Positions 19,500 through 33,369 of a stretch of 53,242 bases of DNA are shown here, piece by piece. Position numbers and translations under genes: made by a program. Source of the DNA: Nemertoderma westbladi (lineage: Eukaryota > Xenacoelomorpha > Nemertodermatida > Nemertodermatidae). How positions within the stretch are numbered: the first letter of the stretch is position 1; each line of letters begins with the position of its first letter. The notes under the pieces are model-generated. The model was not told the origin of the DNA. It ran no database searches and saw only the letters and a program-made list of their open reading frames with translations. The stretch lies in assembly GCA_032718475.1 (NCBI GenBank), contig JAUCBJ010008090.1, positions 1 through 53,242 of the forward strand. Reading direction: 5' to 3'.

Positions 19500-22400
19500 C
19501 ACTAGTTTACCAGGTTCCATATTGTTACGTCGTCCCACGCCACTAGTTTACCAGGTTCCATATTGTTACATCGACCCACGCCACTAGTTTACCAGGTTCC
19601 ATACTGTTACGTAGACCCACGCCACTAGTTTACCAGGTTCCATATTGTTACGTCGTCCCACGCCACTAGTTTACCAGGTTCCATATTGTTACATCGACCC
19701 ACGCCACTAGTTTACCAGGTTCCATACTGTTACGTAGACCCACGCCACTAGTTTACCAGGTTCCATATTGTTACGTCGTCCCACGCCACTAGTTTACCAG
19801 GTTCCATAATGTTACAGCGACCCACGCCACTAGTTTACCAGGTTCCATAATGTTACAGCGACCCACGCCACTAGTTTACCAGGTTCCATACTGTTACGTA
19901 GACCCACGCCACTAGTTTACCAGGTTCCATATTGTTACGTCGTCCCACGCCACTAGTTTACCAGGTTCCATATTGTTACATCGACCCACGCCACTAGTTT
20001 ACCAGGTTCCATACTGTTACGTAGACCCACGCCACTAGTTTACCAGGTTCCATATTGTTACATCGACCCACGCCACTAGTTTACCAGGTTCCATACTGTT
20101 ACGTAGACCCACGCCACTAGTGTACCAGGTTCCATACTGTTACGTAGACCCACGCCACTAGTTTACCAGGTTCCATATTGTTACATCGACCCACGCCACT
20201 AGTTTACCAGGTTCCATATTGTTACGTCGTCCCACGCCACTAGTTTACCAGGTTCCATATTGTTACATCGACCCACGCCACTAGTTTACCAGGTTCCATA
20301 CTGTTACGTAGACCCACGCCACTAGTTTACCAGGTTCCATATTGTTACGTCGTCCCACGCCACTAGTTTACCAGGTTCCATATTGTTACGTCGTCCCACG
20401 CCACTAGTTTACCAGGTTCCATATTGTTACATCGACCCACGCCACTAGTTTACCAGGTTCCATACTGTTACGTAGACCCACGCCACTAGTTTACCAGGTT
20501 CCATATTGTTACGTCGTCCCACGCCACTAGTTTACCAGGTTCCATATTGTTACATCGACCCACGCCACTAGTTTACCAGGTTCCATACTGTTACGTAGAC
20601 CCACGCCACTAGTTTACCAGGTTCCATATTGTTACGTCGTCCCACGCCACTAGTTTACCAGGTTCCATATTGTTACATCGACCCACGCCACTAGTTTACC
20701 AGGTTCCATACTGTTACGTAGACCCACGCCACTAGTTTACCAGGTTCCATATTGTTACGTCGTCCCACGCCACTAGTTTACCAGGTTCCATATTGTTACA
20801 TCAACCCACGCCACTAGTTTACCACGTTCCATACTGTTACGTAGACCCACGCCACTAGTGTACCAGGTTCCATACTGTTACGTAGACCCACGCCACTAGT
20901 TTACCAGGTTCCATATTGTTACATCGACCCACGCCACTAGTTTACCAGGTTCCATATTGTTACGTCGTCCCACGCCACTAGTTTACCAGGTTCCATATTG
21001 TTACATCGACCCACGCCACTAGTTTACCAGGTTCCATACTGTTACGTAGACCCACGCCACTAGTTTACCAGGTTCCATATTGTTACGTCGTCCCACGCCA
21101 CTAGTTTACCAGGTTCCATATTGTTACATCGACCCACGCCACTAGTTTACCAGGTTCCATACTGTTACGTAGACCCACGCCACTAGTTTACCAGGTTCCA
21201 TATTGTTACGTCGTCCCACGCCACTAGTTTACCAGGTTCCATATTGTTACATCGACCCACGCCACTAGTTTACCAGGTTCCATACTGTTACGTAGACCCA
21301 CGCCACTAGTTTACCAGGTTCCATATTGTTACGTCGTCCCACGCCACTAGTTTACCAGGTTCCATATTGTTACATCGACCCACGCCACTAGTTTACCAGG
21401 TTCCATACTGTTACGTAGACCCACGCCACTAGTTTACCAGGTTCCATATTGTTACGTCGTCCCACGCCACTAGTTTACCAGGTTCCATATTGTTACGTCG
21501 TCCCACGCCACTAGTTTACCAGGTTCCATATTGTTACATCGACCCACGCCACTAGTTTACCAGGTTCCATATTGTTACGTCGTCCCACGCCACTAGTTTA
21601 CCAGGTTCCATATTGTTACGTCGTCCCACGCCACTAGTTTACCAGGTTCCATATTGTTACGTCGTCCCACGCCACTAGTTTACCAGGTTCCATATTGTTA
21701 CGTCGTCCCACGCCACTAGTTTACCAGGTTCCATACTGTTACGTAGACCCACGCCACTAGTTTACCAGGTTCCATATTGTTACGTCGGCCCACGCCACTA
21801 GTTTACCAGGTTCCATATTGTTACATCGACCCACGCCACTAGTTTACCAGGTTCCATACTGTTACGTAGACCCACGCCACTAGTTTACCAGGTTCCATAT
21901 TGTTACGTCGTCCCACGCCACTAGTTTACCAGGTTCCATAATGTTACAGCGACCCACGCCACTAGTTTACCAGGTTCCATACTGTTACGTAGACCCACGC
22001 CACTAGTTTACCAGGTTCCATATTGTTACGTCGTCCCACGCCACTAGTTTACCAGGTTCCATATTGTTACATCGACCCACGCCACTAGTTTACCAGGTTC
22101 CATACTGTTACGTAGACCCACGCCACTAGTTTACCAGGTTCCATATTGTTACGTCGTCCCACGCCACTAGTTTACCAGGTTCCATATTGTTACATCGACC
22201 CACGCCACTAGTTTACCAGGTTCCATACTGTTACGTAGACCCACACCACTAGTTTACCAGGTTCCATACTGTTACGTAGACCCACGCCACTAGTTTACCA
22301 GGTTCCATATTGTTACATCGACCCACGCCACTAGTTTACCAGGTTCCATATTGTTACGTCGTCCCACGCCACTAGTTTACCAGGTTCCATATTGTTACAT

Positions 22401-25400
22401 CGACCCACGCCACTAGTTTACCAGGTTCCATACTGTTACGTAGACCCACGCCACTAGTTTACCAGGTTCCATATTGTTACGTCGTCCCACGCCACTAGTT
22501 TACCAGGTTCCATATTGTTACATCGACCCACGCCACTAGTTTACCAGGTTCCATACTGTTACGTAGACCCACGCCACTAGTTTACCAGGTTCCATATTGT
22601 TACGTTGTCCCACGCCACTAGTTTACCAGGTTCCATATTGTTACATCGACCCACGCCACTAGTTTACCAGGTTCCATACTGTTACGTAGACCCACGCCAC
22701 TAGTTTACCAGGTTCCATATTGTTACGTCGTCCCACGCCACTAGTTTACCAGGTTCCATATTGTTACGTCGTCCCACGCCACTAGTTTACCAGGTTCCAT
22801 ATTGTTACGTCGTCCCACGCCATTAGTTTACCAGGTTCCATATTGTTACATCGACCCACGCCACTAGTTTACCAGGTTCCATATTGTTACGTCGTCCCAC
22901 GCCACTAGTTTACCAGGTTCCATATTGTTACATCGACCCACGCCACTAGTTTACCACGTTCCATACTGTTACGTAGACCCACGCCACTAGTTTACCAGGT
23001 TCCATATTGTTACGTCGTCCCACGCCACTAGTTTACCAGGTTCCATATTGTTACATCGACCCACGCCACTAGTTTACCAGGTTCCATACTGTTACGTAGA
23101 CCCACGCCACTAGTTTACCAGGTTCCATATTGTTACATCGACTCACGCCACTAGTTTACCAGGTTCCATATTGTTACGTCGTCCCACGCCACTAGTTTAC
23201 CAGGTTCCATATTGTTACATCGACCCACGCCACTAGTTTACCAGGTTCCATATTGTTACATCGACCCACGCCACTAGTTTACCAGGTTCCATATTGTTAC
23301 ATCGACCCACGCCACTAGTTTACCAGGTTCCATAATGTTACGTAGACCCACGCCACTAGTTTACCAGGTTCCATACTGTTACGTAGACCCACGCCACTAG
23401 TTTACCAGGTTCCATATTGTTACATCGACCCACGCCACTAGTTTACCAGGTTCCATATTGTTACGTCTTCCCACGCCACTAGTTTACCAGGTTCCATATT
23501 GTTACATCGACCCACGCCACTAGTTTACCAGGTTCCATACTGCTACGTAGACCCACGCCACTAGTTTACCAGGTTCCATACTGTTACGTAGACCCACGCC
23601 ACTAGTTTACCAGGTTCCATATTGTTACGTCGTCCCACGCCACTAGTTTACCAGGTTCCATATAGTTACGTCGTCCCACGCCACTAGTTTACCAGGTTCC
23701 ATACTGTTACGTAGACCCACGCCACTAGTTTACCAGGTTCCATATTGTTACGTCGTCCCACGCCACTAGTTTACCAGGTTCCATATTGTTACATCGACCC
23801 ACGCCACTAGTTTACCAGGTTCCATACTGTTACGTAGACCCACGCCACTAGTTTACCAGGTTCCATATTGTTACGTCGTCCCACGCCACTAGTTTACCAG
23901 GGTTCCATATTGTTACGTCGTCCCACGCCACTAGTTTACCAGGTTCCATACTGTTACGTCGTCCCACGCCACTAGTTTACCAGGTTCAATACTGTTACGT
24001 CGTCCCACGCCACTAGTTTACCAGGTTCCATATTGTTACATCGACCCACGCCACTAGTTTACCAGGTTCCATATTGTTACGTCGTCCCACGCCACTAGTT
24101 TACCAGGTTCCATATTGTTACGTCGTCCCACGCCACTAGTTTACCAGGTTCCATATTGTTACATCGACCCACGCCACTAGTTTACCAGGTTCCATATGTT
24201 ACGTCGTCCCACGCCACTAGTTTACCAGGTTCCATATGTTACGTCGTCCCACGCCACTAGTTTACCAGGTTCCATATTGTTACGTCGTCCCACGCCACTA
24301 GTTTACCAGGTTCCATATTGTTACGTCGTCCCACGCTACTAGTTTACCAGGTTCCATATTGTTACGTCGTCCCACGCCACTAGTTTACCAGGTTCCATAT
24401 TGTTACGTCGTCCCACGCCACTAGTTTACCAGGTTCCATATTGTTACGTCGTCCCACGCTACTAGTTTACCAGGTTCCATATTGTTACGTCGTCCCACGC
24501 CACTAGTTTACCAGGTTCCATATGTTACGTCGTCCCACGCTACTAGTTTACCAGGTTCCATATTGTTACGTCGTCCCACGCTACTAGTTTACCAGGTTCC
24601 ATATTGTTACGTCGTCCCACGCCACTAGTTTACCAGGTTCCATATTGTTACGTAGACCCACGCCACTACTTTACCAGGTTCCATATTGTTACGTCGTCCC
24701 ACGCCACTAGTTTACCAGGTTCCATATTGTTACGTCGTCCCACGCCACTAGTTTACCAGGTTCCATATTGTTACGTCGTCCCACGCCACTAGTTTACCAG
24801 GTTCCATATGTTACGTCGTCCCACGCCACTAGTTTACCAGGTTCCATATTGTTACGTCGTCCCACGCTACTAGTTTACCAGGTTCCATATTGTTACGTCG
24901 TCCCACGCCACTAGTTTACCAGGTTCCATATTGTTACGTCGTCCCACGCCACTAGTTTACCAGGTTCCATATTGTTACATCGACCCACGCTACTAGTTTA
25001 CCAGGTTCCATATTGTTACGTCGTCCCACGCCACTAGTTTACCAGGTTCCATATGTTACGTCGTCCCACGCCACTAGTTTACCAGGTTCCATATTGTTAC
25101 GTAGACCCACGCCACTAGTTTACCAGGTTCCATATTGTTACGTCGTCCCACGCTACTAGTTTACCAGGTTCCATATTGTTACGTCGTCCCACGCTACTAG
25201 TTTACCAGGTTCCATATTGTTACGTCGTCCCACGCCACTAGTTTACCAGGTTCCATATGTTACGTCGTCCCACGCCACTAGTTTACCAGGATCCATATTG
25301 TTACGTCGTCCCACGCCACTAGTTTACCAGGTTCCATATGTTACGTCGTCCCACGCCACTAGTTTACCAGATACTGTTACGTAGACCCACGCCACTAGTT

Positions 25401-28400
25401 TACCAGGTTCCATACTGTTACGTCGTCCCACGCCACTAGTTTACCAGGTTCCATATTGTTACATCGACCCACGCCACTAGTTTACCAGGTTCCATATTGT
25501 TACGTCGACCAACGCCACTAGTTTACCAGGTTCCATACTGTTACGTAGACCCACGCCACTAGTTTACCAGGTTCCATATTGTTACGTTGTCCCACGCCAC
25601 TAGTTTACCAGGTTCCATATTGTTACATCGACCCACGCCACTAGTTTACCAGGTTCCATACTGTTACGTAGACCCACGCCACTAGTTTACCAGGTTCCAT
25701 ATTGTTACGTCGTCCCACGCCATTAGTTTACCAGGTTCCATATTGTTACATCGACCCACGCCACTAGTTTACCAGGTTCCATATTGTTACGTCGTCCCAC
25801 GCCACTAGTTTACCAGGTTCCATATTGTTACATCGACCCACGCCACTAGTTTACCACGTTCCATACTGTTACGTAGACCCACGCCACTAGTTTACCAGGT
25901 TCCATATTGTTACGTCGTCCCACGCCACTAGTTTACCAGGTTCCATATTGTTACATCGACCCACGCCACTAGTTTACCAGGTTCCATACTGTTACGTAGA
26001 CCCACGCCACTAGTTTACCAGGTTCCATATTGTTACATCGACCCACGCCACTAGTTTACCAGGTTCCATATTGTTACGTCGTCCCACGCCACTAGTTTAC
26101 CAGGTTCCATATTGTTACATCGACCCACGCCACTAGTTTACCAGGTTCCATATTGTTACATTGACCCACGCCACTAGTTTACCAGGTTCCATATTGTTAC
26201 ATCGACCCACGCCACTAGTTTACCAGGTTCCATACTGTTACGTAGACCCACGCCACTAGTTTACCAGGTTCCATATTGTTACGTCGTCCCACGCCACTAG
26301 TTTACCAGGTTCCATATTGTTACGTCGTCCCACGCCACTAGTTTACCAGGTTCCATATGTTACGTCGTCCCACGCCACTAGTTTACCAGGTTCCATACTG
26401 TTACGTAGACCCACGCCACTAGTTTACCAGGTTCCATATTGTTACGTCGTCCCACGCCACTAGTTTACCAGGTTCCATACTGTTACGTAGACCCACGCCA
26501 CTAGTTTACCAGGTTCCATATTGTTACATCGACCCACGCCACTAGTTTACCAGGTTCCATATTGTTACGTCGTCCCACGCCACTATTTTACCAGGTTCCA
26601 TATTGTTACATCGACCCACGCCACTAGTTTACCAGGTTCCATACTGCTACGTAGACCCACGCCACTAGTTTACCAGGTTCCATACTGTTACGTAGACCCA
26701 CGCCACTAGTTTACCAGGTTCCATATTGTTACGTCGTCCCACGCCACTAGTTTACCAGGTTCCATATTGTTACGTCGTCCCACGCCACTAGTTTACCAGG
26801 TTCCATACTGTTACGTAGACCCACGCCACTAGTTTACCAGGTTCCATATTGTTACGTCGTCCCACGCCACTAGTTTACCAGGTTCCATATTGTTACATCG
26901 ACCCACGCCACTAGTTTACCAGGTTCCATACTGTTACGTAGACCCACGCCACTAGTTTACCAGGTTCCATATTGTTACGTCGTCCCACGCCACTAGTTTA
27001 CCAGGGTTCCATATTGTTACGTCGTCCCACGCCACTAGTTTACCAGGTTCCATACTGTTACGTCGTCCCACGCCACTAGTTTACCAGGTTCCATATTGTT
27101 ACATCGACCCACGCCACTAGTTTACCAGGTTCCATATTGTTACGTCGTCCCACGCCACTAGTTTACCAGGTTCCATATTGTTACGTCGTCCCACGCCACT
27201 AGTTTACCAGGTTCCATATTGTTACATCGACCCACGCCACTAGTTTACCAGGTTCCATATGTTACGTCGTCCCACGCCACTAGTTTACCAGGGTTCCATA
27301 TTGTTACGTCGTCCCACGCCACTAGTTTACCAGGTTCCATACTGTTACGTCGTCCCACGCCACTAGTTTACCAGGTTCAATACTGTTACGTCGTCCCACG
27401 CCACTAGTTTACCAGGTTCCACATTGTTACATCGACCCACGCCACTAGTTTACCAGGTTCCATATTGTTACGTCGTCCCACGCCACTAGTTTACCAGGTT
27501 CCATATTGTTACGTCGTCCCACGCCACTAGTTTACCAGGTTCCATATTGTTACATCGACCCACGCCACTAGTTTACCAGGTTCCATATTGTTACATCGAC
27601 CCACGCCACTAGTTTACCAGGTTCCATATTGTTACGTCGTCCCACGCCACTAGTTTACCAGGTTCCATATTGTTACGTCGTCCCACGCCACTAGTTTACC
27701 AGGTTCCATATTGTTACGTCGTCCCACGCTACTAGTTTACCAGGTTCCATATTGTTACGTCGTCCCACGCCACTAGTTTACCAGGTTCCATATTGTTACG
27801 TAGACCCACGCCACTACTTTACCAGGTTCCATATTGTTACGTCGTCCCACGCCACTAGTTTACCAGGTTCCATATTGTTACGTCGTCCCACGCCACTAGT
27901 TTACCAGGTTCCATATTGTTACGTCGTCCCACGCCACTAGTTTACCAGGTTCCATATGTTACGTCGTCCCACGCCACTAGTTTACCAGGTTCCATATTGT
28001 TACGTCGTCCCACGCTACTAGTTTACCAGGTTCCATATTGTTACGTCGTCCCACGCCACTAGTTTACCAGGTTCCATATTGTTACGTCGTCCCACGCCAC
28101 TAGTTTACCAGGTTCCATATTGTTACATCGACCCACGCTACTAGTTTACCAGGTTCCATATTGTTACGTCGTCCCACGCCACTAGTTTACCAGGTTCCAT
28201 ATGTTACGTCGTCCCACGCCACTAGTTTACCAGGTTCCATATTGTTACGTAGACCCACGCCACTAGTTTACCAGGTTCCATATTGTTACGTCGTCCCACG
28301 CTACTAGTTTACCAGGTTCCATATTGTTACGTCGTCCCACGCTACTAGTTTACCAGGTTCCATATTGTTACGTCGTCCCACGCCACTAGTTTACCAGGTT

Positions 28401-31400
28401 CCATATGTTACGTCGTCCCACGCCACTAGTTTACCAGGTTCCATATTGTTACGTCGTCCCACGCCACTAGTTTACCAGGTTCCATATGTTACGTCGTCCC
28501 ACGCCACTAGTTTACCAGATACTGTTACGTAGACCCACGCCACTAGTTTACCAGGTTCCATACTGTTACGTCGTCCCACGCCACTAGTTTACCAGGTTCC
28601 ATATTGTTACATCGACCCACGCCACTAGTTTACCAGGTTCCATATTGTTACGTCGACCAACGCCACTAGTTTACCAGGTTCCATACTGTTACGTAGACCC
28701 ACGCCACTAGTTTACCAGGTTCCATATTGTTACGTTGTCCCACGCCACTAGTTTACCAGGTTCCATATTGTTACATCGACCCACGCCACTAGTTTACCAG
28801 GTTCCATACTGTTACGTAGACCCACGCCACTAGTTTACCAGGTTCCATATTGTTACGTCGTCCCACGCCATTAGTTTACCAGGTTCCATATTGTTACATC
28901 GACCCACGCCACTAGTTTACCAGGTTCCATATTGTTACGTCGTCCCACGCCACTAGTTTACCAGGTTCCATATTGTTACATCGACCCACGCCACTAGTTT
29001 ACCACGTTCCATACTGTTACGTAGACCCACGCCACTAGTTTACCAGGTTCCATATTGTTACGTCGTCCCACGCCACTAGTTTACCAGGTTCCATATTGTT
29101 ACATCGACCCACGCCACTAGTTTACCAGGTTCCATACTGTTACGTAGACCCACGCCACTAGTTTACCAGGTTCCATATTGTTACATCGACCCACGCCACT
29201 AGTTTACCAGGTTCCATATTGTTACGTCGTCCCACGCCACTAGTTTACCAGGTTCCATATTGTTACATCGACCCACGCCACTAGTTTACCAGGTTCCATA
29301 TTGTTACATCGACCCACGCCACTAGTTTACCAGGTTCCATATTGTTACATCGACCCACGCCACTAGTTTACCAGGTTCCATACTGTTACGTAGACCCACG
29401 CCACTAGTTTACCAGGTTCCATATTGTTACGTCGTCCCACGCCACTAGTTTACCAGGTTCCATATTGTTACGTCGTCCCACGCCACTAGTTTACCAGGTT
29501 CCATATGTTACGTCGTCCCACGCCACTAGTTTACCAGGTTCCATACTGTTACGTAGACCCACGCCACTAGTTTACCAGGTTCCATATTGTTACGTCGTCC
29601 CACGCCACTAGTTTACCAGGTTCCATACTGTTACGTAGACCCACGCCACTAGTTTACCAGGTTCCATATTGTTACATCGACCCACGCCACTAGTTTACCA
29701 GGTTCCATATTGTTACGTCGTCCCACGCCACTAGTTTACCAGGTTCCATATGTTACGTCGTCCCACGCCACTAGTTTACCAGGTTCCATATGTTACGTCG
29801 TCCCACGCCACTAGTTTACCAGGTTCCATATTGTTACGTCGTCCCACGCCACTAGTTTACCAGGTTCCATATTGTTACGTCGTCCCACGCTACTAGTTTA
29901 CCAGGTTCCATATTGTTACGTCGTCCCACGCCACTAGTTTACCAGGTTCCATATTGTTACGTCGTCCCACGCCACTAGTTTACCAGGTTCCATATTGTTA
30001 CGTCGTCCCACGCTACTAGTTTACCAGGTTCCATATTGTTACGTCGTCCCACGCCACTAGTTTACCAGGTTCCATATGTTACGTCGTCCCACGCTACTAG
30101 TTTACCAGGTTCCATATTGTTACGTCGTCCCACGCCACTAGTTTACCAGGTTCCATATTGTTACGTCGTCCCACGCCACTAGTTTACCAGGTTCCATATT
30201 GTTACGTCGTCCCACGCCACTAGTTTACCAGGTTCCATATTGTTACGTCGTCCCACGCTACTAGTTTACCAGGTTCCATATTGTTACGTCGTCCCACGCC
30301 ACTAGTTTACTAGGTTTCATATTGTTACGTAGACCCACGCCACTACTTTACCAGGTTCCATATTGTTACGTCGTCCCACGCCACTAGTTTACCAGGTTCC
30401 ATATTGTTACGTCGTCCCACGCCACTAGTTTACCAGGTTCCATATTGTTACGTCGTCCCACGCCACTAGTTTACCAGGTTCCATATGTTACGTCGTCCCA
30501 CGCCACTAGTTTACCAGGTTCCATATTGTTACGTCGTCCCACGCTACTAGTTTACCAGGTTCCATATTGTTACGTCGTCCCACGCCACTAGTTTACCAGG
30601 TTCCATATTGTTACGTCGTCCCACGCCACTAGTTTACCAGGTTCCATATTGTTACATCAACCCACGCTACTAGTTTACCAGGTTCCATATTGTTACGTCG
30701 TCCCACGCCACTAGTTTACCAGGTTCCATATGTTACGTCGTCCCACGCCACTAGTTTACCAGGTTCCATATTGTTACGTAGACCCACGCCACTAGTTTAC
30801 CAGGTTCCATATTATTACGTCGTCCCACGCTACTAGTTTACCAGGTTCCATATTGTTACGTCGTCCCACGCTACTAGTTTACCAGGTTCCATATTGTTAC
30901 GTCGTCCCACGCCACTAGTTTACCAGGTTCCATATGTTACGTCGTCCCACGCCACTAGTTTACCAGGTTCCATATTGTTACGTCGTCCCACGCCACTAGT
31001 TTACCAGGTTCCATATGTTACGTCGTCCCACGCCACTAGTTTACCAGATACTGTTACGTAGACCCACGCCACTAGTTTACCAGGTTCCATACTGTTACGT
31101 CGTCCCACGCCACTAGTTTACCAGGTTCCATATTGTTACATCGACCCACGCCACTAGTTTACCAGGTTCCATATTGTTACGTCGACCAACGCCACTAGTT
31201 TACCAGGTTCCATATTGTTACGTCGTCCCACGCCACTAGTTTACCAGGTTCCATATTGTTACGTCGTCCCACGCCACTAGTTTACCAGGTTCCATATTGT
31301 TACGTCGACCAACGCCACTAGTTTACCAGGTTCCATATTGTTACGTCGTCCCACGCCACTAGTTTACCAGGTTCCATATTGTTACGTAAACCCACGCCAC

Positions 31401-31622
31401 TAGTTTACCAGGTTCTATATAGTTACGTAGACCCACGCCACTAGTTTACCAGGTTCCATATTGTTACGTAGACCCACGCCACTAGTTTACCAGGTTCCAT
31501 ATTGTTACGTCATCCCACGCCACTAGTTTACCAGGTTCCATATTGTTACGTAGACCCACGCCACTAGTTTACCAGGTTCCATATTGTTACGTCGTCCCAC
31601 GCCACTAGTTTACCAGGTTCCA
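19500..31622. repeat. Satellite DNA: about 296 tandem copies of a 41-bp monomer
   Basis: The monomer starts CACTAGTTTACCAGGTTCCA, continues TATTGTTACG, and ends in a variable segment before CCACGC. Three main types differ in that segment: A (..TACGTCGTCCC), B (..TACATCGACCC) and C (CTGTTACGTAGACCC). In about 19.5-24.0 kb they form mostly an A-B-C trimer of 123 bp; further right, type A and a CGCTACTAG variant dominate, with 40-bp monomers from a one-base loss (CCATATGTTACG). There are no spacers, so this is not a CRISPR array. The 62-codon frames in it are period artefacts. Confidence 0.97.
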
Positions 31623-31928
31623 CAGGCCCGTATGGTGATCATAATATCTGGGGGGGCAGAGGCCAAATCTGGGGGGGCAAACCCATAACTGGGATTTGGG
31701 GAGCATACAACAAAGTGAGAGTTAATTTAGTATATAAAGTATAATCAATATTGTTGAAAGGTGTGTGGGGCAAGCCACGAAGTTGGCGGAGTCTTGGCGA
31801 ATTGACACTGTTAAGGAGAATGTCAATAATGGCAAATAGTTGTTGACATTTGACATTAAATCTTTGTCAGATTTAAAGCTGTCGAATTGAAAATTTGTAG
31901 GCATAAATATGTTTTTATTTTTTTATTT

Positions 31929-32405
31929 GATTTGGGGATGACAGGAAATATTCCCACAGGCACATGGCCAGTTCCCGCCCTTGGTGCAAGTGATTCATAT
32001 TCCCCATTTTTGTGATGATCAACTTCTATTATTCCTACTGCATTGATATTTATGCTCAATAGAACCGATATGACCGATTTAGTTGTTGTAGACACCTTCA
32101 AAACAAGCATAGAGCGAATAGTTTTTGAGATATTGCAGATAATGTGAAGTGCGATAATGCGAATTAGCGCCTTGATGCGATATTGACAAATACCTGACAA
32201 ATATCTCAAAAACTATTCGCTCTATGCTTGTTTTGAAGGTGTCTACTACAACTAAATCGGTCATTGCGGTTCTAAATGAGCATAATATCAATGCAGTAGG
32301 AATACTAGAAGTTGATCATCACAAAAATGGGGAATATGACTCACTTGCACCAAGGGCGGGAACTTGCCATGTGCCTGTGGGAATATTTCCTGTCATTCCC
32401 AAATC
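31929..32405. repeat. Large inverted repeat: 206-bp arms around a 65-bp loop
   Basis: The left arm 31929-32134 starts GATTTGGGGATGACAGGAAA; the right arm 32200-32405 is its near-exact reverse complement, ending ATTTCCTGTCATTCCCAAATC (last bases shown in part). Both inner ends contain GCGAATAGTTTTTGAGATAT or its complement. It may be a nested foldback element. Confidence 0.9.
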
Positions 32406-33110
32406 AAAATTTTGGTATCTATTGAAGTTTGGGCTCATTTTATTACATCTGATTTGCGAACTGAGTTGAAATTCAAAAAAGTTTTTCGTTGATATTGAAT
32501 GGTACAGGTACAAAACACGATGAGGTGAAGTTTGACCTCAAAGTCAATATGTGTAGGCCCCTATAAATTGTAAAATTGAATAGACCCCCTTGCAAATTTG
32601 TACATTTTTGTTTTTCTAATTGGAGGTAGGCTACTATAAAGTAATAAATGTCACAAAATTTCGAGATAAAATATCAATGTGTGATAAAATTGTGTAAGTT
32701 TAAATCTTCGATGGGTCAATAATGACCCCAAAGAGAGCACAAGGGTTAAATCGACTGCAGTTTTGCAAGCCTCTGGCTGGTGTAAAGTGATCAAGGGCAT
32801 CTGCTTAGATTTTGCGTATTTTTCTTTCAAGATTACACTTACATAAGTTTATATTACGTGCTGCGCGAAGGATCCACTTCAGGTATAATATGGTTAAGGT
32901 TAAGTTACAACAAATTATAGCTATGGATACCAGCGCAATCAACCCTCAGCGCCAAGCCTTTTAGCTGCAAGCTGGCTCCCAAACTACAAACAATTAGACA
33001 ATGGGTCAACAACAAACAACCCCTCCACCCTGGTAGCCAATGAGAGAACCTTAGAGCTTTCGAGTATTTTTAGTAATTACAGGTAGGTAGGTATATTAAT
33101 GTCATGTAGT

Positions 33111-33171
33111 ATTATAGAATTGGACCAAATGGAATGGTTCCCCACCATTCCATTTGGTCCAATTCTATAAT
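33111..33171. repeat. Perfect 28-bp hairpin with 5-nt loop
   Basis: ATTATAGAATTGGACCAAAT... (33111-33138) pairs exactly with 33144-33171 around TCCCC. Possible ends of a tiny palindromic element or a small-RNA-like hairpin; no evidence for expression. Confidence 0.9.
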
Positions 33172-33369
33172 GGGTCAGTGTGTAACGTGTAAAGTGTGTA
33201 TAACGGTCAGTGGGCAGGAGTATGTGAATCCAATTTTATTGATTACCAACAATATTATTATTAATTAATTGTGAATAAGACGAGTGAACAATACATGTCT
33301 GGGGGGGGGGCAGTGGGTCTTGTCTGGGGGGGCAGTGCCCCCAAAGCCCCCCCGCACGATACGGGCCTG

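Larger units (their letters stand above)
31623..33369. mobile_element. hAT-like non-autonomous transposon inserted in the satellite
   Basis: The ends CAGGCCCGTA (31623-31632) and TACGGGCCTG (33360-33369) are perfect 10-bp inverted repeats. The satellite-derived octamer AGGTTCCA is duplicated exactly outside both ends (31615-31622 and 33370-33377). An 8-bp duplication and a CAG start point to the hAT superfamily; P-like elements also make 8-bp duplications and are the main alternative. G-rich GGGGGGGCAGAGG-like motifs lie inside both ends. There is no transposase ORF. The interior carries a large foldback (31929-32405) and a perfect hairpin (33111-33171). Confidence 0.85.

Noticed and set aside
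24604-27940. 62-codon frames in the satellite (PLVYQVPYCYV type)
   Set aside because: They arise from three 41-bp monomers, which together are a multiple of three; no start context or other support.
19500-31622. Possible CRISPR array
   Set aside because: Units are contiguous with no unique spacers, and the context is eukaryotic.
32079-32469. ORFs in the 206-bp inverted repeat
   Set aside because: The same sequence read from both arms gives mirrored ORFs; no domain is visible.
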